Assembly (NCBI GenBank): GCA_052436255.1 | Contig: JBQVNP010000006.1 | Location: forward strand, 30,319-94,318 | Direction: 5' to 3' | Origin: Pelomonas sp052436255 | GTDB taxonomy: Bacteria > Pseudomonadota > Gammaproteobacteria > Burkholderiales > Burkholderiaceae_C | Length of the DNA: 64,000 nucleotides | Part shown: positions 17,359 to 25,768 of the stretch, piece by piece | Layout: the number at the start of each line of letters is the position of its first letter | Numbering within the stretch: position 1 is the first letter of the stretch | Notes under the pieces: generated by a model | The model's input: the letters and a program-made list of their open reading frames with translations, nothing else | Databases searched by the model: none | What the model was told of the DNA's origin: nothing | Translations under genes and position numbers: made by a program

Positions 17359-18231
17359 TCAGACACCGCGAACGACCAGGGTGTCGCAGTCCAGGCTGTG
17401 CAGCAAGTGCTCAGCCGTGCTGCCAAGCAGCGCGCGGGCAAGGCCGCTGCGGCCATGCGAACCCAGCACGACCAGGTCGACCCCGGTGCTGGTGATGTAG
17501 TCAGCCAGCAGGGCGCCTGGTTGCCCGCGCTCGATGACGCGCTCCATGCTGGCGGCCGTGGCGGCGGGCAACCCGGCGTCCGCCACATAAGTTGCGAATT
17601 CCTCAACCACCGCTGCGCGCCACGATTCTTCGGCCTCGCTGCCGGGATCTGTGCCGCTTGCCGGCGTGTAAGCGTGAAACACCGTCAGCCGCGCCGCCCC
17701 GAACCAGCACGCCGCCAGGCGCAGTGCCTGCAGGGATGGCGCCGAGAAATCGGTGGTGACGACGACATGACGATAGACATCACGCGCGCGGCTTCGCACG
17801 TTGAGCACGGGCACAAGAGAACTCCGCACCAGCGCGTCGGCGGTGCTGCCCATTTGGATGCGTCCCATCCGCGAATCCTTCGCCACCCCGAGCACGACCA
17901 GCCCGGCGGCGGCGTTGGCGACGGCCTGCTGCACGACCTCCTCAGGCGCACCGATCACGACCCTGGGTTCCGCCTGTATGCCTTCCGCTGAGAGGTCTGC
18001 TTCGAGCCTGCGTTGCAAGGTCTGAGTCCAGGGCTCGGGGCGGCGCCATGAGGGCGCGCCAGCTGTCGGGCGCTCGCGGTGCGCGACCTCGGCCGCGCTG
18101 ACGACGTGCGCGGCGATGAGCGTGCTCTGCCAGACGTCGGCGAGCTGAGCAGCACGGGCGAGGGCACGGTCGCAGCGGGCGCTGAGGTCGGTGGCCACGA
18201 AGATCCGCGATGGCAAACTGAGTTCTGTCAT
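17359..18231 (-). CDS. Tandem-domain universal stress protein
   Basis: A 290-residue cytosolic protein with two UspA domains (about 8-147 and 150-290). The second has the full ATP-binding loop G-2x-G-9x-G-S/T in LGSHGRSGLARALLGSTAEHLL and the C-terminal CDTLVVRGV strand. The first has a related VLGVAKDSRMGRIQMGSTADALV loop. Tandem Usp proteins of this size often sit with membrane transporters and may gate them in response to nucleotide. Here the gene leads an operon with SLC13, Na/Pi and GntP permeases, spaced 21 nt from the first of them. Confidence 0.9.
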   Translation of the reverse strand: MTELSLPSRIFVATDLSARCDRALARAAQLADVWQSTLIAAHVVSAAEVAHRERPTAGAPSWRRPEPWTQTLQRRLEADLSAEGIQAEPRVVIGAPEEVVQQAVANAAAGLVVLGVAKDSRMGRIQMGSTADALVRSSLVPVLNVRSRARDVYRHVVVTTDFSAPSLQALRLAACWFGAARLTVFHAYTPASGTDPGSEAEESWRAAVVEEFATYVADAGLPAATAASMERVIERGQPGALLADYITSTGVDLVVLGSHGRSGLARALLGSTAEHLLHSLDCDTLVVRGV

Positions 18232-18510
18232 GAGGGTGCCCTGAAAGCAAGCTGGAATGCCTCACAGCCTATCGACGGGCACCCTGCGCTGCTTGATGCA
18301 AGTCAACGCGAACACCGGCCGCCGCACCCATGCAGCGAATCATCTTCGGGAGATGCGGCTCACAACTGGCTTGCAAGGTCCGTGGCAACACTCCGCCGCC
18401 GCGCGATGGTTCCGGGAGGGCTGAAAGGAAGAGCGCAGTCGCTGCGCTGCGCCGCCGGCATCGCCGGCTGGCACACCCGACTGCTTGCCCCGAACGCTTG
18501 GTGAAATAAA

Positions 18511-18533
18511 AAATGGGCCCAGGGGGCCCATTT
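18511..18533 (-). terminator. Rho-independent terminator (minus strand)
   Basis: AAATGGGCCC and GGGCCCATTT form a perfect 10-bp stem with a 3-base loop. On the minus strand the stem is followed by a T-rich run (TTTTTTATTTC). No intact gene now lies directly upstream on that strand, so it probably served a gene lost from the neighbouring scarred region. Confidence 0.7.
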
Positions 18534-18613
18534 GATGTACTTGGGTCGGAGGCATCCATATCATTCGTCAAACGTCAGCTATATCTAGACGCTCAAGATA
18601 TCCGCGATGTGCT

Positions 18614-18633
18614 GTACCCCCAAAAGTACCCCC
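18614..18633 (+). repeat. Two direct GTACCCCC repeats beside the tRNA fragment
   Basis: GTACCCCC occurs at 18614-18621 and 18626-18633. Closely spaced direct repeats of this kind beside a tRNA fragment resemble arm-type integrase binding sites. On the other side, TGGGCC-AAA repeats (18841-18860) are similar. Function is inferred. Confidence 0.35.
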
Positions 18634-18714
18634 GTACTCATGGCTTGGATGCAGACGCTGCATGGCTTGAACCGTATGACTGAATCTCAGCAACGATTGC
18701 TCGCCGTTCTGGTC

Positions 18715-18759
18715 CTCCGAAGGCAGGGGTTGTTGGTTCGATCCCAACCGGGCGCACCA
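18715..18759 (+). other. 3' half of a tRNA-Arg(CCG): probable attachment-site scar
   Basis: The sequence reads as a tRNA from the anticodon loop onward: loop CTCCGAA (anticodon CCG at 18717-18719), stem GGCAG, 5-base variable loop, T-stem GTTGG/CCAAC around TTCGATC, acceptor strand CGGGCGC and ACCA. The five bases before the loop do not pair with GGCAG, and no GCGCCCG acceptor strand exists upstream, so the 5' half is absent. Tyrosine integrases often recombine in the anticodon loop, leaving exactly such a 3' copy. An intact tRNA-Arg(CCG) should exist elsewhere in the genome. Confidence 0.8.
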
Positions 18760-18766
18760 GATCAAG

Positions 18767-18796
18767 GCCATGCAAGTCACTGACTCGCATGGCTTT
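18767..18796 (+). terminator. Hairpin terminator following the tRNA-Arg fragment
   Basis: GCCATGC-A-AGTCA, one loop base, then TGACT-C-GCATGGC forms a long stem with a single symmetrical mismatch, followed by TTT. Its position 8 bases after ACCA fits the native terminator of the tRNA gene carried along with the fragment. Confidence 0.65.
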
Positions 18797-18904
18797 GCCG
18801 ATTTGGCGGCCTACGCGCGAACCGTGCAACGGTCTTGAGGTGGGCCCAAAGTGGGCCAAAGACGTTCCGTGGGAATTCCTCCAACAGCCGCAGACGTAGG
18901 CCGA

Positions 18905-19096
18905 CGCTTTTTTCGGATAGCCGAAGCGGCGTCGCCGCAGCGCGATGGTCTTGATGGCTTCAATCAAGATCTGGTTCTCCTTGCTCGCCACCGGCGGGTG
19001 GCGATAGGCATCTCGGCTCAGCCCCACAAGGCGACAGGCGCGGCGTTCGCTGAACTGGTGTTCGTCCACCATGCGACGCGCGGCGTCCCGGCGCAC
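18905..19096 (-). pseudogene. Truncated IS3 transposase OrfB
   Basis: The frame reads RRDAARRMVDEHQFSERRACRLVGLSRDAYRH..., then a helix with ALRRRRFGYPKK. This matches the N-terminal helix-turn-helix region of IS3-family OrfB (SERRACR-x-LGLSR and RRRFGYR motifs). After about residue 63 the similarity stops, and no D-D-E catalytic core follows in any minus-strand frame. It lies just downstream of OrfA, as expected for a programmed-frameshift pair. Confidence 0.75.
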
Positions 19097-19104
19097 TTGC
19101 GGGG

Positions 19105-19380
19105 CTAGCGCTTTACGCCCAGCACGCTCTTGAGCGCGTGCATGTCCAGGTGCGCTTCGGCCAGCAGCTTCTTGAGCTTGCCGTTCTCGGCTTCGAGCTC
19201 ACGCAGCCGCACGGCCTCGCTGACCTGCAGGCCGCCGTACTTGGCCCGCCACTTGTAGAACGTGGCCTCGCTGAAGCCTTCCTTACGGCACAGCTCCTTG
19301 ATGCCCATCCCGGCTGTCGCCTGGTTCAGGAAGCCAATGATCTGCTGCTCGCTGTACTTGCTGGTTCTCATGTCCGTCAT
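19105..19380 (-). CDS. IS3-family transposase OrfA
   Basis: A 91-residue helix-turn-helix protein with the standard OrfA layout: SKYSEQQIIGFLNQATAGMGIKELCRKEGFSEATFYKWRAKYGGL (HTH), then a leucine-zipper-like coil LRELEAENGKLKKLLAEAHLDMHALKSVL. OrfA binds the element ends and joins OrfB by frameshifting to make the transposase. With OrfB truncated, the element should be immobile unless complemented. Translation may start at either of two Met codons three residues apart. Confidence 0.86.
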   Translation of the reverse strand: MTDMRTSKYSEQQIIGFLNQATAGMGIKELCRKEGFSEATFYKWRAKYGGLQVSEAVRLRELEAENGKLKKLLAEAHLDMHALKSVLGVKR

Positions 19381-19532
19381 TCTCCAAAAGGACGGACTCG
19401 CTCTCGTTTAGCTTGGTACGGCAGGAAGGGAGCAGGTCACCAGGGCGTGTGCAGGTTCCAGTCGTGGCAAGGATAGCGATGCACACGCAGCTCTTCCAGC
19501 GGCACGTCTATGGAAGCCCTTCGTCAAACTAG

Positions 19533-20431
19533 CTCTATCACGGTGGCTGGATTCCGGACGAGGTCGCGGCATTGGCGTCGTTGGCGCTCGGCAAGCGATT
19601 CATGGCAGGCGACGAAACCAGGCGCTTCGACGGTCGCGATGAACTAGGAACGCCAGGCTCCCCGCGACGCAGGGGCGAGCCGACACTGCTGCTGAACCGA
19701 GAGGGCCCGATGCTTCCGGATGTGTCGTCGCAGGGGGACCTGCGAGACCTCGTACCGAGGCTGAGCTCCATGCCCACCTTAGGTCGGGAGGACTGCATCG
19801 AGCTGGTACGTGCAGCCCGCCTGTACCAGGACGCGCTGTGGGTCGCCGAATCGGAACCGAACCTCGCCTGGCTGCTGTTGGTGTCTGCGCTTGAGGCGGC
19901 AGCCAATCGATGGAAGAGAAGCTGGGGCACACCAGTGTGCACCTGCAGGCGGCGATGCCCGACCTTGCAAAGCGTGTGCAAGACGTTGGCGGCGACGACT
20001 TGATGGCATTTGTCGCGAAGAAGCTCTCGCACCTCGTCAAGTCCACCGAGAAGTTCGTCGCCTTCGTCGTCGAGCATCTTCCTGCGCGACCGGCGGTTCG
20101 GCCCGAGTCGCCGGGTTACCAGGTCGAGTGGACCGCGGCGAACATGGCATCGGTGCTAGGGATCGTCTATGGGTATCGGTCGGAAGCGCTGCACGGTGGC
20201 ACGCCGTTTCCCGCGCCGATGTGCCTGCCTGCGAGTCGGCTCGATGCCGATGGCCCGCTGGTTGAGTTGGGAACGGAGGAGTTGGCCGTAACCACGGAGG
20301 GCGGCTACTGGGTTGCCAAGGACCTGCCGATCAACCTGCCAACGTTCCACTACCTCGCGAGAGGCGCGCTGCTGCGCTGGTGGGACTCTCTGGCTTCGCC
20401 CGCCGAACCGGGGCCGCCGGCGTCGGCCTAA
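19533..20431 (+). pseudogene. Frameshifted, 5'-truncated HEPN-like hypothetical protein
   Basis: Two adjacent frames make one protein. The first, open directly after a stop at 19530-19532, runs HGGWIPDEVAALASLALGKRFMAGDETRRFDG... to LAWLLLVSALEAAANRW. From about 19910 the reading continues in another frame: EEKLGHTSVHLQAAMPDLAKRVQDVGG... to YGYRSEALHGGTPFPAPMC and beyond. The AWLLLVSALEAAA helix and the R-x4-H motif in YRSEALHGG recall Apea-type HEPN proteins. No start codon with a ribosome site is seen, and the 5' end abuts the IS3 remnant, so the gene appears interrupted and then decayed. A single-base sequencing error at the shift is an alternative. Confidence 0.65.
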
Positions 20432-21068
20432 CGCAGCTGCAGCGGGTGAGTGGCTCGTTTGCCTCAGCTCGCTAGGTAGAGATGCCCGCACCTCATCTGT
20501 CGGCTTGCTCGGGCTCTCCAGTGTGGGCATACGCTTGGTCTTGCAGCCAGTCTTCGAAGCCCTCTTTGACGCGGGTAATGGCCTTCGAAATCAGCTCCGA
20601 CTCTCGCCTGAAAGGCGCAGTGTCCAGCGAGCTGGCCGTAAGCGGTCAATTACCGGCTTCCTTGAGTCGCCATCGTCGAGCTGACAGTCTTCGTTCCCAC
20701 TTTATTGTCAACGGCTTGTCCCGCCTCATTGGAGAGATCGGCAGTTTTCTGGTCCTGGAACCGGCGAATAGCGTCGGAACTACCGTCGTCGCAGATGGCG
20801 GCCAAGGTCCGCCCGTATGCCGTTGGGCGACAACGACCGCTGCTGCCCTGCACCTTGCAGCACAACGTCCGTTGAACCTAGTGTCCTGACGGCATCTGCA
20901 CAGACAGCGCTGGCCTAGTGACGGCATCCAGCACGCTGTTGACGGTATCGCCATGCGAGGGGCCGCCTGCGCGGTGCAAGCGCTCTACTGGTAAACCTGG
21001 CATCGCGCTCCAGGCTGGGGGCAGGCGGAGGGCGATTGTGCTCGCCTGGGCATTGCTGCCTGCGGAGC
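20432..21068. other. Degenerate stretch with gene fragments only
   Basis: No intact gene is seen. On the minus strand, 20493-20640 encodes a convincing C-terminal tail (ESELISKAITRVKEGFEDWLQDQAYAHTGEPEQADR then stop) with an in-frame stop close upstream. A further minus-strand fragment near 20650-20865 reads DDGSSDAIRRFQDQKTADLSNEAGQAVDNK. Both look like pieces of dead genes of unknown family. Confidence 0.4.
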
Positions 21069-21335
21069 CTGCCCGGCATCAAGACCCATCTGATCGCCTT
21101 CGACACCGAAGTGGTGATCCGACCAACACGTCAGCGATCCGGTCGATGCCCTGATGGGCGTGCAGCTTGGTGGCGGCACCTTCATCGGCAAGGCGGTGGG
21201 CACGCGGCCGAACAGGTGCTGGTGCCGCGTCGCTCCGCCGTCATCGTCAGCGACTTCTACGAGGGCATGGCCGAGCATGTCCTGATGGCCACGTGCAGGC
21301 GCCTGGCTGGCGGAGAAACTGAAGTGCGGGGCTAG
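21069..21335 (+). pseudogene. Shattered VWA-domain protein gene
   Basis: Pieces of one von Willebrand factor A-type domain follow each other in changing frames: LPGIKTHLIAFDTEVV (from 21069), SDPVDALMGVQLGGGTFIGKAVG (from about 21133, with the T of the MIDAS-like site), and an AEQVLVPRRSAVIV-SDFYEGMAEHVL segment (about 21205-21290). At least two frameshifts separate them, and neither end of the protein is present. Intact relatives usually sit beside MoxR-type ATPase genes, which are absent here. Confidence 0.6.
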
Positions 21336-21584
21336 AGACGACCTGCTGCACCTCTCGCCGGAGGCGCTGCCGCATACGGCCAATGCCGGCATCGTCAAGC
21401 GCGCGGTGCGCGAACTGGCGCGTGGCTATCGGCCGCTAGGTGCGCCGCAATCGAGGGGCAAAAAAAACATCGTGCTGCGCGCCAGCGTCGGCCGCCCTAT
21501 TTGTAACAATTTCGCTTTTAGCTAAACCGGCATCGCAAAGCCTGGATCACTCCATATCCATATTTGGATTCGAGGGTGAGAAGC

Positions 21585-24500
21585 ATGGTTTCGGTGGTGA
21601 CGGGCTACGGCAACGGCTTGGCGAACGGCTCCAAGGATGTCCTGGGTGGGGCGGGCGAGCTGGGCAATGCGGCACATGGCCGGGCGGGTGAGCGCGTCAC
21701 GGTCAATGCAGCCAATGGCAACCTGATCATTCAGGGTCGAGACGAGTACCTCGTTGGGGTCGGGCCCGATGTCGATCTGCTGCGCACCTACAACAGCCTC
21801 GGCGGCTGGGATGGTGACAACAACGACGGCTGGCGCATCGGTTACTACCGCAAGGTCGAACTCAGCAGCGGCACGGCCAATGGCGCGGGCAGCATCGCCA
21901 AGCGGGTCGAGGCAGACGGATCGGAGCGGGCGTACGCCTACAACGGCACGGCCTACGTCAGCAAGGAAGGCGGCGGCCAGTACGACACGCTGAGCTTTGA
22001 TGCCGGCAGCCAGAGCTGGACCTGGACCGACGGCGACTCCGGCGCCAAAGAGACCTACGTGCTGGGCGGTGGCCTGTACCGGCTGACCCAGGTCACCGAT
22101 CCTGAAGGCAACGCCGTCAAGGTGTCCTATGACGCCGGCACGGGCCGCATCACCACGCTGACCACCCACAAGGCCGGCAGCAGCCCAGCCGTTGAAACCA
22201 TCGCGCTCAACTACAGCGGCGTCCAGCTGAGCAGCATCACCACCAGCTACCAGGACGGCGGGCAGTCAAAGACGCGCAGCGTCACCAGCTACACCTACTA
22301 CCCGGCTGGCTCGGGTGCCAAGACAGGCAAGCTTCAGACCGTCACCACCGACCTGACGCCGGGGGTTGCCGGTCATGCCGACGGCAAGGTCTACACCGTC
22401 ACCTACGACTACGACGCCAACGGCCGGCTCAGCAGCATCCAGCAGACTGATGGCAGCCAGATCACCATCGGGTACGACGCCAATGGTCGGGTTGCCTCGA
22501 TGTCGTCGCCCTCCGGCCTCGGTGTCAGATCCACGGTCTTTGACTATTCAGTCGCAGGCACCACCACCGTCCAAGAAAAGCTCGGCACGCAAAGCCTTCA
22601 ATCGAGCGTGCTGAAGTACGGCACGGCCGGCGAGTTGCTGGAAGTCGCGGGCGCTGTCATGGGTGGCGCCGCCTTCAAGCAGAGCTATGTCTACAACACT
22701 GAAGGCGACCTGCTCACCGTCACCAATGCCGCCGGTCAAACCACCACCTACGGCTATGACGGCGCCGGAGGCACGAATGGCGCCTGGACACGTCGCACCG
22801 ATCATGCCGGCAACGTGGTTGATCGCAGCTACGACCCGGTCACCCGGCTGCTCCTGACCGAAGCCGCCTACAGCATTGCAGACTCCGATGGCGCGGCCGG
22901 TGCAGCGCAGCCAGGCGGCGCGCGCAAGACCCAGTACGTCTACGACACCACCAACATCGCCAAGCGGCGGCTGGCCTATGTGGTGGGGCCACAGGGCGAG
23001 GTGACGCGCCAGATCTACAACAGCGAAGGCCAGCTGACGCGTCAGGTTCAGTACACCGGGGCACTGTTCACGGCCGGCAGCCCCAGCTTCACGAGCCTGG
23101 AGTCATGGGTCACCACCGCTGCGCAGGCGCAGACCCTGGAGCGCCAGGTCACCGAGTACGACTACGACTTGCGTGGTCAGGTGCGGGAACAGCGTCGCTA
23201 CGCTTCGGCCAGCCTGAGCGGCGGCGGTGTGGTTGACGGCGGCCTCTCGACGACCCTGTACACCTACGACGCCTTCGGTCGCTTGCTCCATCGACAGGAC
23301 GCAAGCGGCGTCAAGCTCAGCTACGAGTACGACGGGCTCGGTCGCGTCATCAAAAGCCTGGACACCAACAACGTCTCGACGATCTACAGCTACGACGACG
23401 CGGGCCGCAAGACCAGCGTGCAGCTCGCCAACGGCCAGACCACCGTCCAGCTCTTTGACACGCAGGGCAACCTCGTCAGCAGCGACGTCATGGGTGCTGG
23501 CAACACCGAGGCCAACCCCAAGTGGCTGGGCAAGACCGAGTACGCGTACGACGCGCTGGGCCGGCTGTGGCGCACGAGTGATGCGACGGGCGTCAAGACG
23601 TTCACCCTGTATGACGTCAGCGGCCGCAAGAGCGCGGACATTGCCGCCAACGGTCAGCTCACCGAGTACATGTACGACGCGGCCGGGCGGCTTATCCAGA
23701 CGATTGCCTACATCACGCCGCTGAGCCAAGCCAAGCTGAATGGGCTCGCCGCCACCAACAAGATCAGCGATGCCGGTATCCGCCCCGTCGCCGCTTTTGG
23801 CCAGGACCGCATCACCACGTATTACTACGACACGGCCGGTCGACTCAGCGGCGTACAGGATGCCGACGGCTTCCTTACTCATACGAAGTACGACGGCACG
23901 GGTGCCATCACGTCGCAGACCACCTTCGCCAACGTAACGACCGTGACCCGGCTCGACGTGATGCTGGGCACCACCCGCAGCACAGTCCCCACCCAACCTG
24001 CCGTTACTGAGGACGTGGCCAGGGACCGTGCGATCCGCAATCTGTACGACGCATCTGGCCGCCTGGGTGCGCAGATCAATGGCGAGAACGCCCTCACCGT
24101 CTGGACCTACGACGCCGCAGGCAACCCACTCGGCCAGCTGCGTCGCTCCGCAGTGCTCAGCACCGCCGAAGCGGCCTACAACCTCACCCAGCTCAAGGCA
24201 CTGACCCCGCTGGCGGACGACGAGTTCACACAGTGGCTCTACGACGGCCAGGGCCGCCAGATCGCCCAGGTCAATGCCGAAGGTCACCTCACCGAATACC
24301 GCTACGACAACGCAGGGCGGCTGCAGGAGACGCTGCAATACCTCAAACAGGCCTTCAAGCCCGTGGTCAGCGGCAGCCCGGTCACGCTGCGCAAGCTCTT
24401 GCTGGCTGACCTCAACACGCTGCGCCCGAGCCTGAGCACCCCCGCCCCGCTCAAGACCAGCCGCAGCTACAACACCCTCGGCCTGCTTGAGCGCGAAACT

Positions 24501-25367
24501 GCCGTTGACGGCACCGTCACTTACTACCAGTATGACAACCTGCAGCGGCTCAAGAGCACGACCCTGGCCGAAAGCCAGCCGGAGCGGCGCGAGCGGCTGA
24601 TGGAGTACGACGACTGGGGACGCGTCAAGAGCACGCGCACGCAGGGCGACGCGACGGGTGTGACCACCACCTATGACGCCGCCGGGCGCCGTACCAGCGT
24701 CACCGATGCGCGCGGCTACAAGACCGTCTATTACTACGACACGGAAGGGCGCCAGCGCTACGCCATCCTCATCGATCCGCTCACGGGCGGCGAGGTCGTG
24801 GAGACGATCTACAGCAGCTTCAGCGAGCTCAGTGCCAGCGTCAGCTATAGCGCGCGGCTGAGCACGACCGACGCCAACGCCCTGACCGGTGGCAGCGTCA
24901 GCCAAGCGCTCACAGACAAGATCGACCTGCTGTCTGACGCGGCCAAGGACAACCGCAACGCCGTTACCTACAACCGCCGCGGCCTCATCCAGCAGGCCAT
25001 CGATGCCCTGGGCCACAAGACCGACACCACCTACAACGCCTTCGGTCAGCTCGACCGAGAGGTCCGCGACATCGACCCGGTGGGAACAGCCAATGCGCGC
25101 CGGCTCACGCTGGACTACGGATACAACCGTCGTGGCAATCTCACGCGCGTGCTTAGCAGTGGCCCTGATCTTGTCAGCACGACCACCCGCAGCTCCTTTG
25201 ACGCCCTGGGCCGGCTGGGTGATCTTCTCGATGAGCTTCGGGCTGGAGACCAGGTCGCGCCCAACTGCTGCCTGCCAGCAGAGATGCCAGGTGGTCGAGT
25301 TGCCTTGGGCGGACACGGAGCTTTCCATATCTCCATGACGTTTCAGCCGCCAAAAACCTCAGCATGA
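21585..25367 (+). CDS. Rhs/YD-repeat protein with replaced 3' end
   Basis: A 1260-residue protein; ATG 21585 follows GAGGGTGAG. The N-terminus (GERVTVNAANGNLIIQGRDEYLVGVGPDVDLLRTYNSLG) is that of large Burkholderiales Rhs proteins. About eighteen YD motifs follow, for example YDYDANGRL, YTYDAFGRL, YEYDGLGRV, YYYDTAGRL and YRYDNAGRL, which build the beta-cocoon shell. After RSSFDALGRL (near 25215) the sequence changes to an unrelated tail (LLDELRAGDQVAPNC...). The usual Rhs core boundary and polymorphic toxin tip are missing and relatives are much longer, so the gene looks truncated by recombination. Read on the minus strand, the tail resembles the start of another gene (MESSVSAQGNSTTWHLCWQA...) that is itself cut short. 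No signal peptide or T6SS gene is nearby. Confidence 0.82.
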   Translation: MVSVVTGYGNGLANGSKDVLGGAGELGNAAHGRAGERVTVNAANGNLIIQGRDEYLVGVGPDVDLLRTYNSLGGWDGDNNDGWRIGYYRKVELSSGTANGAGSIAKRVEADGSERAYAYNGTAYVSKEGGGQYDTLSFDAGSQSWTWTDGDSGAKETYVLGGGLYRLTQVTDPEGNAVKVSYDAGTGRITTLTTHKAGSSPAVETIALNYSGVQLSSITTSYQDGGQSKTRSVTSYTYYPAGSGAKTGKLQTVTTDLTPGVAGHADGKVYTVTYDYDANGRLSSIQQTDGSQITIGYDANGRVASMSSPSGLGVRSTVFDYSVAGTTTVQEKLGTQSLQSSVLKYGTAGELLEVAGAVMGGAAFKQSYVYNTEGDLLTVTNAAGQTTTYGYDGAGGTNGAWTRRTDHAGNVVDRSYDPVTRLLLTEAAYSIADSDGAAGAAQPGGARKTQYVYDTTNIAKRRLAYVVGPQGEVTRQIYNSEGQLTRQVQYTGALFTAGSPSFTSLESWVTTAAQAQTLERQVTEYDYDLRGQVREQRRYASASLSGGGVVDGGLSTTLYTYDAFGRLLHRQDASGVKLSYEYDGLGRVIKSLDTNNVSTIYSYDDAGRKTSVQLANGQTTVQLFDTQGNLVSSDVMGAGNTEANPKWLGKTEYAYDALGRLWRTSDATGVKTFTLYDVSGRKSADIAANGQLTEYMYDAAGRLIQTIAYITPLSQAKLNGLAATNKISDAGIRPVAAFGQDRITTYYYDTAGRLSGVQDADGFLTHTKYDGTGAITSQTTFANVTTVTRLDVMLGTTRSTVPTQPAVTEDVARDRAIRNLYDASGRLGAQINGENALTVWTYDAAGNPLGQLRRSAVLSTAEAAYNLTQLKALTPLADDEFTQWLYDGQGRQIAQVNAEGHLTEYRYDNAGRLQETLQYLKQAFKPVVSGSPVTLRKLLLADLNTLRPSLSTPAPLKTSRSYNTLGLLERETAVDGTVTYYQYDNLQRLKSTTLAESQPERRERLMEYDDWGRVKSTRTQGDATGVTTTYDAAGRRTSVTDARGYKTVYYYDTEGRQRYAILIDPLTGGEVVETIYSSFSELSASVSYSARLSTTDANALTGGSVSQALTDKIDLLSDAAKDNRNAVTYNRRGLIQQAIDALGHKTDTTYNAFGQLDREVRDIDPVGTANARRLTLDYGYNRRGNLTRVLSSGPDLVSTTTRSSFDALGRLGDLLDELRAGDQVAPNCCLPAEMPGGRVALGGHGAFHISMTFQPPKTSA

Positions 25368-25768
25368 AGAGCCCAGCACCAAACCGATTGTTCGGCGGGA
25401 CAGGCAGAGCAGGTCTGCGCTCAGCCGGCTGCGCGGATCAAAGCGGCGCCAAGCCCGCGTCCCGCGGCGTTTGATGGCGTCGCTCCTGGGTTGATCGGCA
25501 GCTCCACTCTCGAATTGACGTGGCAGAGGCGTCGATGCCCTCAATCCCCTAGCAGAACAACCGAACGGACGCAGTGCTGAGGCGCCGTCGGGACAACGAA
25601 TCCAGCAGCCCATCTACGCCCGGCCGCCTGTATCGGTGCGATCGCCGAACGCCACAACTCGTCGGCACAGGAGGTTGCCCGCACGCCGGGCCAGCCTCAA
25701 TCTTTCATGGCCGGATGGCCTTGCGCCGACGGCTTTTCTGACCTCAACGCAACTTCAAGGAGAACGTC
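25368..25768 (+). other. Upstream region of the lasso cluster; no gene seen
   Basis: No open frame here has a plausible start, composition or family resemblance. The promoter of the lasso cluster should lie in its last 200 bases, but no convincing -35/-10 pair stands out. AAGGAGA at 25757-25763 is the ribosome site of the precursor gene. Confidence 0.5.

Larger units (their letters stand above)
18905..19400 (-). mobile_element. IS3-family insertion sequence remnant
   Basis: An intact OrfA and only the first part of OrfB of an IS3-family element (IS407/IS51-like by the look of OrfA) lie here in the usual order. The rest of OrfB, with the DDE integrase core, is missing where the sequence runs into the repeats flanking the tRNA fragment. 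Terminal inverted repeats could not be recognised, so the outer limits are approximate. Confidence 0.7.

Noticed and set aside
16318..17991. A 557-codon plus-strand frame opposite the SLC13 and Usp genes
   Set aside because: Gln/Arg/His-rich antisense translation. The minus-strand genes have strong family motifs.
18269..18571. 100-codon minus-strand frame upstream of the Usp gene
   Set aside because: It spans the terminator hairpin at 18511-18533, has no recognisable domain and no ribosome site.
18568..18780. Short minus-strand frame reading CARLGSNQQPLPSE
   Set aside because: It is the reverse translation of the tRNA-Arg 3' half, a frequent spurious annotation.
23103..25328. A 741-codon minus-strand frame opposite the Rhs gene
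   Set aside because: Antisense to clear YD repeats. Only its first ~35 codons, beyond the Rhs junction, look gene-like and they do not continue.
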